NCBI GenBank assembly: GCA_964474655.1
Contig: CAYYTU010000058.1
Coordinates: forward strand, 1-18,379
Source of the DNA: CAYYTU01 sp964474655
GTDB taxonomy: Bacteria; Chloroflexota; Anaerolineae; B4-G1
DNA: 18,379 nucleotides
Reading direction: 5' to 3'
Position 1 is the stretch's first letter, and each line of letters begins with the position of its first letter. Shown here piece by piece: positions 1-5,877 of the stretch. The position numbers and the translations under genes are program-made. Below the pieces are notes generated by a model. It was not told where the DNA came from. It worked only from the letters and a program-made list of their open reading frames with translations, and did not search any database.

Positions 1-1742
1 TCAGCCCTGTGCTCTGGGACGCCATCGACGGCCCCACGGGCCTCTCGGCCGGGCGGGTGCAGACGGTGGCCCTGCGGCTGGTGGTGGAGCGCGACCGGGA
101 GATCGAGGACTTCGACCCCGAGGAGTACTGGCTGCTGGAGGTCGCGCTGTCCAAGGTTACCGACCAGGACCACCGCTTCCAGGCGCGGCTGGTAGAGGTG
201 GGAGGCGAGAAGGCCGAGCTCAAGACCGAGGAGCAGGCCGCGGCCGTGGTCGAAGCCGTCGAGACCGCCGACTACCGCGTGCTCGACCTGCGGCGGAAAC
301 GGAAGCGGCGCCGTCCTTATCCGCCCTACACCACCAGTACCTTGCAGCGCGACGCGGCCCACAAGCTCCACTGGGGTGCCGGCAAGACGATGCGCGTGGC
401 TCAGCAGCTCTACGAGGGCGTCGACCTGCCCGGCGAAGGGACCACGGGCCTGATCACCTACATGCGCACCGACAGCACCCACGTGGCCGAGTCGGCCCAA
501 CGAGAGGCGCGCGAGGTCATCGCTCGCTACTGGGGCGACGACTACCTGCCCGCCAGGCCGCCGCAATACAAGACCAAATCGAAGGTGGCTCAGGAGGCCC
601 ACGAGGCCATCCGCCCCACCTCGTGTGAGCGCACGCCCAAGGCGATGCGCGAGCACCTGACGCCGGATCAAGCCCGGCTCTACGAGTGGATCTGGCGCCG
701 CTTCGTCGCCAGCCAGATGAAACCCGCCGTCTATCACGATACCACCGTCGATGTAGCCTGCTCCCGCGGAGGCAAGGACTTACCATATCTGTTTCGGGCC
801 AGCGGGCGCGAGTTGCTCTTCGGGGGCTTTATGGCAGTCTACCCGATCCGCTGGTCGCAGCGGTCGAGCCACAAGATGGGCGCCGCAAACCAGGACTTGC
901 CGACGCTGGCGGTGGAGGAGCCGCTCCTGCTGCACGACGTGCTCCCCGAGCAGAAGTTCACCGAGCCGCCGCCACATTTCACAGAATCGAGCCTGATCAA
1001 GGATCTGGAGAAGCGGGGCATCGGGCGTCCCAGCACCTACGCCAAGATCGTAGGCACGCTCTTCAAGCGGAAGTACGTGGAGCGCGAGGGCAGGTCGATC
1101 CGGGCCCGGCCGCTGGGCTTCGTGGTCTGCGACTTCCTGGTGGAGCAGTTCCCGGCTGAATCTTCAGCCGACCTCTTCGACGTGGGCTTCACGGCGGCGA
1201 TGGAAGAGGACCTGGACTGCATCGCGCGGGGCGAGCGGGGCCGAGTCGAGGTGCTGGAGGAGTTCTACGGACCCTTCGCGGCAGCGCTGGAGGCAGCGCA
1301 GGCCGCGGCCCAGGAGGCGACGATCAGCGTGCCGCAGCAGAATGCGGAGCCGACGGGCGAGCAGTGCCCCCAGTGCGGCGGGGACGTCGTGGTGCGGAGC
1401 GGCAAGTATGGCAAGTTCAAGGGCTGCTCGAACTACCCCAATTGCGAGTGGACTTCTCCATTGAAGGGCGAGAAGCGACAGCGGGGCAAGCCTACGGGCC
1501 AGGAGTGCCCGGAGTGCGGCGGGACGGTAGTGATCCGGAAAGGCCAGTACGGACCCTTCCGCTCCTGCACGAACTACCCCGAGTGCGACTGGAGCGCGCC
1601 GCTGAAAGTCGGCACCTGCCCCAAGTGCGGCGGCGACCTGGTGGAGCGTCGCACCAAGCAGGGCATCTACTGGGGCTGCCTGAACTATCCCGACTGCCGC
1701 TATCGCACGCGCCCCAGCGAGGCGAAAGCACAAAGCCAGTGA
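1..1742 (+). CDS. topA: DNA topoisomerase I, 5'-truncated by the window edge
   Basis: Type IA topoisomerase that relaxes negative supercoils by a transient 5'-phosphotyrosine link. The reading frame is open to the left edge (first full codon at 3), so the N-terminal Toprim part lies outside. Counting from the GTG codon at 9, the segment GLSAGRVQTVALRLV (11-25) is the conserved domain II motif, and the catalytic tyrosine is Y151 in TYMRTDST (codon 459-461). The C-terminus has three four-cysteine zinc ribbons starting near residues 453, 500 and 537, each of the form CPxCGG ... CxNYPxC. This matches the zf-C4_Topoisom repeats of long bacterial TopA. The stop is TGA at 1740-1742. The gene is followed by a long gap and is probably the end of its transcription unit. 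Identity is secure; the GTG at 9 is not the true start. Confidence 0.97.
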   Translation, partial: SPVLWDAIDGPTGLSAGRVQTVALRLVVERDREIEDFDPEEYWLLEVALSKVTDQDHRFQARLVEVGGEKAELKTEEQAAAVVEAVETADYRVLDLRRKRKRRRPYPPYTTSTLQRDAAHKLHWGAGKTMRVAQQLYEGVDLPGEGTTGLITYMRTDSTHVAESAQREAREVIARYWGDDYLPARPPQYKTKSKVAQEAHEAIRPTSCERTPKAMREHLTPDQARLYEWIWRRFVASQMKPAVYHDTTVDVACSRGGKDLPYLFRASGRELLFGGFMAVYPIRWSQRSSHKMGAANQDLPTLAVEEPLLLHDVLPEQKFTEPPPHFTESSLIKDLEKRGIGRPSTYAKIVGTLFKRKYVEREGRSIRARPLGFVVCDFLVEQFPAESSADLFDVGFTAAMEEDLDCIARGERGRVEVLEEFYGPFAAALEAAQAAAQEATISVPQQNAEPTGEQCPQCGGDVVVRSGKYGKFKGCSNYPNCEWTSPLKGEKRQRGKPTGQECPECGGTVVIRKGQYGPFRSCTNYPECDWSAPLKVGTCPKCGGDLVERRTKQGIYWGCLNYPDCRYRTRPSEAKAQSQ

Positions 1743-2020
1743 CGCTTGACCAGGCTCTCCGTCCCTACTTACTTCTTTGCCGGAAAAGAGACAGGAAAGA
1801 GAACCAAAACGCCAGAGCGCCCACCCTTTGCAACCGCGCAGGCTCCAGCCATCCCAGATCGTCCTCCCGCTGACGAGATAAACACGACACAGGCGGCTGT
1901 CGCTTACCTCTATCTCGCCGGACTGTGTTACAGATTTCGGACCACTCAACTAAATTCCAGCCTTCCGATCCTGGAGCAGCGGACCACGCCATCCTCATTC
2001 TGTCCCCCATCAACCCAAAA

Positions 2021-2045
2021 TCATTCTGAGCCCGTCGAAGGGTGA
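2021..2045. repeat. Possible dispersed intergenic repeat fragment
   Basis: The segment contains TCATTCTGAGCCCGTCGAAG followed by GGTGA, with a small hairpin CCC-GTCGAA-GGG at its centre. Sequences of the type CCTTCGACGGGCTCAG are, from general knowledge, scattered in intergenic DNA of many Chloroflexota and other genomes. Only one copy is present in this window, so repeat status is an inference from similarity to a remembered pattern. Confidence 0.35.
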
Positions 2046-2179
2046 TGTTGACGATCTCCGAGCGCGAAGTCATTCGGCCTGGATACTGGCCCCAGCGACG
2101 AGAGCCACAAATGCCTTGATTTTATCGCTATTCCATTGTATCATATATCTCTGGCGTTTATGCCCCCTGAACCCGGAAT

Positions 2180-2227
2180 CGATCCCTCCTGGTTTGAAAC
2201 CAGGTCACAGCTGTGAGGACGCGATCG
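2180..2227. other. Possible three-stem folded element
   Basis: An outer stem CGATC (2180-2184) pairs with GATCG (2223-2227). It encloses a perfect hairpin CCTGGTT-TGA-AACCAGG (2188-2204) directly followed by the perfect 12-bp palindrome TCACAGCTGTGA (2205-2216). On paper this forms a three-way junction. Another hairpin, TCTCAAT-N6-ATTGAGA, follows at 2243-2262. I do not recognise a known riboswitch, tRNA or small-RNA family. It could be an RNA structure, a DNA binding site or a remnant of a repeat. Confidence 0.35.
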
Positions 2228-2296
2228 GACTTCCTGGGAGTATCTCAATATGACGATTGAGACTAACTTCTTCAGAGGCTTCGCCAAGATAGCAAA

Positions 2297-2315
2297 GCCC
2301 CCCTTTCAGGGGGGC
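2297..2315. terminator. Strong GC hairpin, likely transcription terminator
   Basis: A perfect 8-bp stem (2297-2304 with 2308-2315, three-base loop) reads GCCCCCCT-TTC-AGGGGGGC. On the plus strand it is followed by AGATTTT. On the minus strand, about 67 bases after the rpmB stop, it is followed by TTTGCTAT. Either strand could use it as an intrinsic terminator, though both T-tracts are short. A second segment at 2369-2378 (AAAGGGGGCT) could pair with the same C-rich arm, with one bulge, giving a competing fold. Confidence 0.45.
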
Positions 2316-2381
2316 AGATTTTGAGACTTGGATCGGAGAACCGGTGGCAAGGCTATCAGCCAGATGTCAAAGGGGGCTCCC

Positions 2382-2561
2382 TCAAGTCTTGTTTAGCGTC
2401 CGCAGACAGCGAGTGCAGATATAGACGCGGCGCATCTTGCCATCTATCATAATTCGCTTCCGCTGGACGTTGGGTTTGAATTGTCGCTTGGTCGATTTTT
2501 TGGATCGACTGATTTGATTTCCAAATTTAGCACCTTTGCCACAGAATTCACAGTTTGCCAT
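2382..2561 (-). CDS. rpmB: 50S ribosomal protein L28, zinc-ribbon type
   Basis: Small basic protein of the large ribosomal subunit, 59 residues, in the normal size range of short L28 forms. It starts MANCEFCGKGAKFGN and contains the L28 core KKSTKRQFKPNVQRKR, then ICTRCLRT near the end. Cysteines 4, 7, 49 and 52 form two CxxC pairs, the zinc-binding (C+) form of L28. The start ATG (2559-2561) has a strong Shine-Dalgarno GGAGGTGA a few bases upstream, which fixes the start. The stop is TGA (complement of 2382-2384). The gene is transcribed away from the yloU-like gene, the same divergent arrangement as rpmB and yloU in Bacillus. Zinc-free L28 paralogs exist elsewhere in bacteria; this one keeps all four cysteines. 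It is too short to be caught by a simple 60-codon ORF cutoff. Confidence 0.95.
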   Translation of the reverse strand: MANCEFCGKGAKFGNQISRSKKSTKRQFKPNVQRKRIMIDGKMRRVYICTRCLRTLNKT

Positions 2562-2591
2562 AAAATCACCTCCGTTTATTTCCAGCTACAT

Positions 2592-2620
2592 ATTATACGC
2601 TGAGACAAACGTTTGTGCAA
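2592..2620 (-). promoter_or_regulatory. Housekeeping-type promoter for rpmB
   Basis: Read on the minus strand, TTGCAC (complement of 2615-2620) and TATAAT (complement of 2592-2597) are separated by exactly 17 bases. This is a near-consensus sigma-70/sigma-A promoter. The predicted transcription start is about 25 bases before the rpmB ATG, leaving room for its Shine-Dalgarno sequence and little else. Confidence 0.75.
2605..2616. promoter_or_regulatory. 12-bp perfect palindrome, candidate operator
   Basis: ACAAACGTTTGT is a perfect palindrome lying in the -35/spacer region of the rpmB promoter, in the 88-bp divergent gap between rpmB and the yloU-like gene. Its position suits a repressor site that could also influence the rightward operon. 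It does not resemble the Zur, FapR or LexA boxes I know. Chance occurrence of one 12-bp palindrome is possible. Confidence 0.4.
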
Positions 2621-2649
2621 CCAGCGCCAGGAGGTCCTGAGGAGGAAGT

Positions 2650-3003
2650 ATGTCCGAAGTCGAATATCAAGGTCGGATTGAAGTCTCGCCCACCGCCATC
2701 GCCAGCATCGCGAATGAAGCCGTACTGACCTGTTATGGCGTCGTGGGCACCGTGGCCAAGGATCTGTCCACAGGAATCGCTAACCTGCTCACACCGGGCC
2801 GGAAAAAGGGAGTAGAAGTTACCGTGGAGGACGGCCAAATCACCATCGATATTTACGTGATTATCGAGTACGGTACTCGCATCTCCTCCGTGGCCCGCAG
2901 CGTTATGAACGTGGTAAAGTTCAACATCGAGCGATCCCTGGGTGTCCCGGTGGCCAAAGTCAACGTCCACGTCGAAGGCTTGCGCATCAGTAACGTCGAC
3001 TAG
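2650..3003 (+). CDS. Asp23/Gls24 family protein, YloU-like
   Basis: A 117-residue protein of the Asp23/Gls24 family (DUF322), cytoplasmic proteins whose biochemical role is not settled; Staphylococcus Asp23 is membrane-associated and linked to envelope stress. The diagnostic pattern is present: GRIEVSPTAIASIANEA at the N-terminus, a G-V-V-G turn (VVGTVAKDL), a beta-strand stretch VEVTVEDGQITIDIYVIIEYG, a helix with VARSVMNVVKFNIERSLG, and the final strand VAKVNVHVEGL. The start ATG at 2650 follows GGAGGTCCTGAGGAGGAAGT, an unusually strong double Shine-Dalgarno region. It lies 46 bases before fakA, as yloU precedes yloV in Bacillota, which supports the YloU assignment over other paralogs. A second family member is encoded at 12810-13154. 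Confidence 0.9.
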   Translation: MSEVEYQGRIEVSPTAIASIANEAVLTCYGVVGTVAKDLSTGIANLLTPGRKKGVEVTVEDGQITIDIYVIIEYGTRISSVARSVMNVVKFNIERSLGVPVAKVNVHVEGLRISNVD

Positions 3004-3049
3004 CACGACGCCCCTCGCCGTAGGCGGTATAGTTTTAGGGAGATTTGGA

Positions 3050-4753
3050 TTGACAGCAGACCAGCACGCATCAGCAGACAGAAGCTCCGACGAACAGTCC
3101 CAGAGCACTCCACGCTCTGTATACAAGCTAGATGGTCAAGGTTTCAAACGCCTGGTCAAGGCCAGCCTGGCCTGGCTGCAACACCACCAAGCGGCCATCA
3201 ACGCTCTAAACGTCTATCCGGTGCCCGATGGCGACACCGGCACCAATATGGTGCTGACGATGCGTTCGGCCTGGGCCGAGATAGAGGATTCGCCAGATCG
3301 CAGCGTGGGCCAGATCGCCCACCAGATGTCCCACGGCGCGCTTATGGGAGCGCGGGGTAACTCCGGCGTCATCTTATCACAGATCTGGCGTGGCCTTTCA
3401 CGTAGCTTGGACGACAAAACCATCTGCAAGGCCGACGACCTGGCGCACGCAGCGCAGGAAGCGGCCGACACAGCCTACAAAGGCGTCGTGAAGCCGGTCG
3501 AAGGGACCATCCTCACCGTGGCCAGGGCCGTGGCCGACGCAGCCACCAAGGCCGCCCAGGAAACCGAAGACCTGGTCCAAGTATTGGATCGAATGGTCTT
3601 TGCAGCTCACGAAGCGGTGGTGCTGACCCCCTCGCTCCTGCCGGTGCTGGAAGAAGCCGGCGTCGTGGACGCCGGCGGCCAGGGACTCTTCATCATCCTG
3701 GAGGGAATGGCGCGACACTTACGCGGAGAATCCATTGCCGAGGACATCGAGCTGAGCAAGTCGGTGGACTTGATGGCCCGGGAGAAGGCTCGCAGCCCAG
3801 AAGGTTACAACTACGACGTCCAATTCCTGATCGTGGGCGACGAGCTCGACGTCGAGCAGATCCGCAAACGCATCACAGAGATGGGCGATTGTCCGCTGGT
3901 CGTGGGAGACGTCGCCACCATCAAGGTTCACGTCCACGTGGACGACCCCGGTATTCCCATCAGCTACGGCTCCAGCGTGGGATCGTTGCGTGACGTGGTC
4001 GTGGAAGATATGCAGGCTCAGTACCAGGACTTCTTGGTCGATCACGACGTCAGCCAGGGGGATGAACCATTCATAAGCACCACGTCCCCCTCCGACCAAA
4101 GCGTGGGCGTCGTGGCCGTCGTACCCGGCGAAGGACTGGCGCGCGTCTTCCAGAGCCTCGGCGTGAGCGCGGTGGTACCCGGTGGCCAGACGATGAACCC
4201 CAGCACCCAAGACCTGCTCCAGGCGATCGAAGAGCTGCCCCATGAGAAAGTCGTCATCCTGCCCAACAACAAAAACGTCATTATGGCCGCCAAACAGACC
4301 TGCGACCTTAGCAGCAAATCCGTGGAAGTCGTCCCCAGCCGCTTCGTACCCCAGGGGGTCGCAGCGCTGCTGGCGCTGAATTACCAGGCAGATCTGGAGG
4401 CCAACGTCGAAGCTATGAAAGCCGCTATGGAGGACGTTGAGACGGGCGAAGTCACCTTCGCCACCCGCTCGGCGACGATCAATGACATCGAAGTCACTGA
4501 CGGCGAGATCATCGGCCTCCATAATGGGAAGCTCAAGGTCACGGGCGAGACGGTCGAGGAAGTCGTGCGAGCCCTGCTGGAGAAGATGAATTCTGATCAG
4601 CGCGAGATCATCACGCTTTACTACGGCGAGGACATCACCGAGCAAGAATCTCAGGCCCTCGCCGATCTGGTACAGAAAGATTGGCCGCAGCAAGACGTCG
4701 AGGTCATCGCCGGCGGTCAGCCGCATTACCATTACATCGTCTCTGTCGAATAG
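3050..4753 (+). CDS. fakA: Fatty-acid kinase catalytic subunit (DhaL/YloV family)
   Basis: Probably the ATP-binding kinase FakA, which phosphorylates fatty acids presented by a DegV/FakB partner. With the TTG start at 3050 the protein has 567 residues, close to the family norm of about 550. Domain order: DhaL kinase domain (about 30-220) with NVYPVPDGDTGTNM (54-67; metal-binding Asp60/Asp62) and GARGNSGVILSQ (100-111); middle domain with KVHVHVDDPG (292-301); C-terminal YloV/DegV-like domain with GGQTMNPST and LPNNKN. I chose TTG 3050 because AGGGAG lies 8 bases upstream and the preceding frame overlaps the upstream gene; an ATG at 2942 would need a long overlap. The middle domain lacks the usual GYC cysteine (here GYNYDVQF) said to bind zinc in S. 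aureus FakA. The downstream degV gene is the likely partner. No acyl-phosphate-using gene (plsX, plsY) is present in the window. Confidence 0.88.
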   Translation: MTADQHASADRSSDEQSQSTPRSVYKLDGQGFKRLVKASLAWLQHHQAAINALNVYPVPDGDTGTNMVLTMRSAWAEIEDSPDRSVGQIAHQMSHGALMGARGNSGVILSQIWRGLSRSLDDKTICKADDLAHAAQEAADTAYKGVVKPVEGTILTVARAVADAATKAAQETEDLVQVLDRMVFAAHEAVVLTPSLLPVLEEAGVVDAGGQGLFIILEGMARHLRGESIAEDIELSKSVDLMAREKARSPEGYNYDVQFLIVGDELDVEQIRKRITEMGDCPLVVGDVATIKVHVHVDDPGIPISYGSSVGSLRDVVVEDMQAQYQDFLVDHDVSQGDEPFISTTSPSDQSVGVVAVVPGEGLARVFQSLGVSAVVPGGQTMNPSTQDLLQAIEELPHEKVVILPNNKNVIMAAKQTCDLSSKSVEVVPSRFVPQGVAALLALNYQADLEANVEAMKAAMEDVETGEVTFATRSATINDIEVTDGEIIGLHNGKLKVTGETVEEVVRALLEKMNSDQREIITLYYGEDITEQESQALADLVQKDWPQQDVEVIAGGQPHYHYIVSVE

Positions 4754-5002
4754 ACCACCGGCCTATTGAACGACAACGCTGTGCTGTGAATGCCCCAGGA
4801 TATGAAAATGGTTAGACGCGAGAGCGCCAAGATCAACTCGCTACTACATCGCCCGGCGCGGACAGAGCGAGGTTACTTCCCAACTCAGTATAAGGAGATT
4901 TCGCCGCCCAGATCCAGCGGCAAACCTATCCGGGGCATTAGATTCGTATGTATCAGCAAGATGCCCTCGCTGATACATTAGTTTGCCATTTGTGGAGGTC
5001 CT
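4754..5002 (+). other. fakA-degV leader region without a convincing gene
   Basis: This 249-bp gap is much longer than other gaps in the operon. A 63-codon open frame (4790-4981) has no ribosome-binding site of note and no recognisable motif, so I do not call it. The right end carries a perfect 10-bp inverted repeat (4948-4978) just before the degV ribosome-binding site. A separate promoter may lie here, but I see no good -35/-10 pair; TATAAG at 4889-4894 lacks a matching -35. Confidence 0.5.
4948..4978 (+). promoter_or_regulatory. Perfect inverted repeat before degV
   Basis: ATGTATCAGC (4948-4957) and GCTGATACAT (4969-4978) are exact inverted copies around an 11-base spacer. The repeat ends 15 bases before the GGAGG (4994-4998) of degV. 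No T-run follows, so it is not a standard terminator. The arm centres are 21 bases apart, which suits either an RNA hairpin in the leader or a site for a dimeric DNA-binding protein. Which of these applies cannot be told from the sequence. Confidence 0.45.
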
Positions 5003-5872
5003 GTGTCCAAAGTCCATATCGTCACTGATAGTGCCGCCGTCATCGATCCCAAGATAGTAGATCGATTCAACATCACCGTCGTGCCTTTGCGGGTGAAAAT
5101 CGACGATCACGTATACCAGGATGACATCGACCTGGGGCCTGAGGAGCTCTTGCTCCGCATAGCGCGTGAACGCACCCACCCCGAAATCGTCGGGCCCACG
5201 GTACAAGATTTCCAACAAGTGTATAGCCGATTAACCCGTCGAACGGATCAAATCATCTCCATTCACTCATCGGGAGCTCTTAGCCTCGTCTGCAACCAGG
5301 CCCGAATGGCAGCTCGTTACTTCCTGGGCCGCCGTGACATCACGGTGATAGACTCCGAGACGCTATCGCTGGGGCTAGGCATCCTGGCCGAACAGGCCGC
5401 CAAAATGGCGGAAGAGGACGTGCCGATGGACGATATCGTCCGTCACGTCCGCGGCATGTTGCGTCACATCTACATCTCCCTGACCACTGATACGCTCGAC
5501 TACCTGGAACACAGCAACCTCATCAGCGCCAGCCAGGCCATCCTGGGCACGATGTTGAACAACAAGCCCTACCTGGCCCTGGAGGGCGGCGAGATCATTC
5601 CGATGGAAAAGGTCATTGGGCGCGATGACGCGCTCGACAAATTGGCCGACTTCGCCAATGAATTCCCCTATATCGAAAAGATGGCCATCTTGCAAAGCGT
5701 CGCTTATCCCACAGAGGCCACCAAGATGCTGCAAGAAGACGTAAACGCGATCAAGAAAGGAGAAGAGGTCCCGCTCTTGCTCTATGGGCCGGTGCTGGCT
5801 TCGCACATCGGACCGGACGGGATAGGCCTGGTGGTCTACGAAGGCTACAGGGAAGCGAGACGGCGAGTATAG
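5003..5872 (+). CDS. DegV family fatty-acid-binding protein (FakB-type)
   Basis: A 289-residue DegV protein, the usual length of the family. DegV/FakB proteins hold a fatty acid in a deep pocket and present its carboxyl group to FakA. Visible family signatures: VHIVTDSAAVI at the N-terminus, SIHSSGALSLVCNQAR (86-101) with the carboxylate-contact serine region, LGTMLNNKPYLALEGGEI, and ASHIGPDGIGLVVYEG (266-281) with the conserved His268. The usual family motif L-x-x-GGRI is replaced by LEHSNLI (168-174), and the usual EKVR is EKVIGR (202-207), so two generally conserved arginines appear missing or shifted. The GTG start follows GGAGG with only four bases between, which is tight. Being in the same operon-like block as fakA suggests it is the partner. 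The ligand cannot be predicted, and a non-fatty-acid lipid is possible. Confidence 0.88.
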   Translation: MSKVHIVTDSAAVIDPKIVDRFNITVVPLRVKIDDHVYQDDIDLGPEELLLRIARERTHPEIVGPTVQDFQQVYSRLTRRTDQIISIHSSGALSLVCNQARMAARYFLGRRDITVIDSETLSLGLGILAEQAAKMAEEDVPMDDIVRHVRGMLRHIYISLTTDTLDYLEHSNLISASQAILGTMLNNKPYLALEGGEIIPMEKVIGRDDALDKLADFANEFPYIEKMAILQSVAYPTEATKMLQEDVNAIKKGEEVPLLLYGPVLASHIGPDGIGLVVYEGYREARRRV

Positions 5873-5877
5873 AGACG

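Larger units (their letters stand above)
1743..2381. other. Gene-free gap rich in inverted repeats
   Basis: This 639-bp stretch between topA and rpmB is visibly richer in A/T than the flanking genes. Two overlapping open frames of about 100 codons, on opposite strands, cover 1746-2073. Neither has a good ribosome-binding site or a recognisable protein motif, and I take both as chance. The right half (about 2160-2381) is crowded with short perfect inverted repeats: 2188-2204, 2205-2216, 2243-2262, 2297-2315 and 2351-2361. A repeat-like fragment lies at 2021-2045. The gap may hold the end of topA transcription, the end of rpmB transcription and possibly a structured RNA or a decayed repeat element. 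None of these is proven by the sequence alone. Confidence 0.6.

Noticed and set aside
1164..1949. 261-codon antisense frame over the topA zinc-ribbon region
   Set aside because: Ala/Leu-rich shadow of the repeated ribbon coding sequence; no start signal.
1746..2073. Overlapping open frames of about 100 codons on both strands after topA
   Set aside because: No ribosome-binding site, no family motif and no coding-like composition; both cover the same AT-richer spacer.
2180..2262. tRNA or known riboswitch in the topA-rpmB gap
   Set aside because: Stems do not form a cloverleaf with T-loop or CCA, and no known riboswitch core was recognised.
2942..3049. Upstream ATG start for fakA
   Set aside because: It would overlap the YloU-like gene by about 60 bases and add residues with no family match; TTG 3050 has a proper ribosome-binding site.
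3050..3055. TTGACA hexamer as a promoter -35 box
   Set aside because: It is the fakA start codon region and has no -10 box 16-18 bases downstream.
3719..4732. 337-codon antisense frame inside fakA
   Set aside because: The sense strand has full FakA motifs; the antisense frame is a by-product of codon bias in GC-rich DNA.
4790..4981. 63-codon open frame between fakA and degV
   Set aside because: No good ribosome-binding site, no recognisable motif, and it runs into the inverted repeat before degV.
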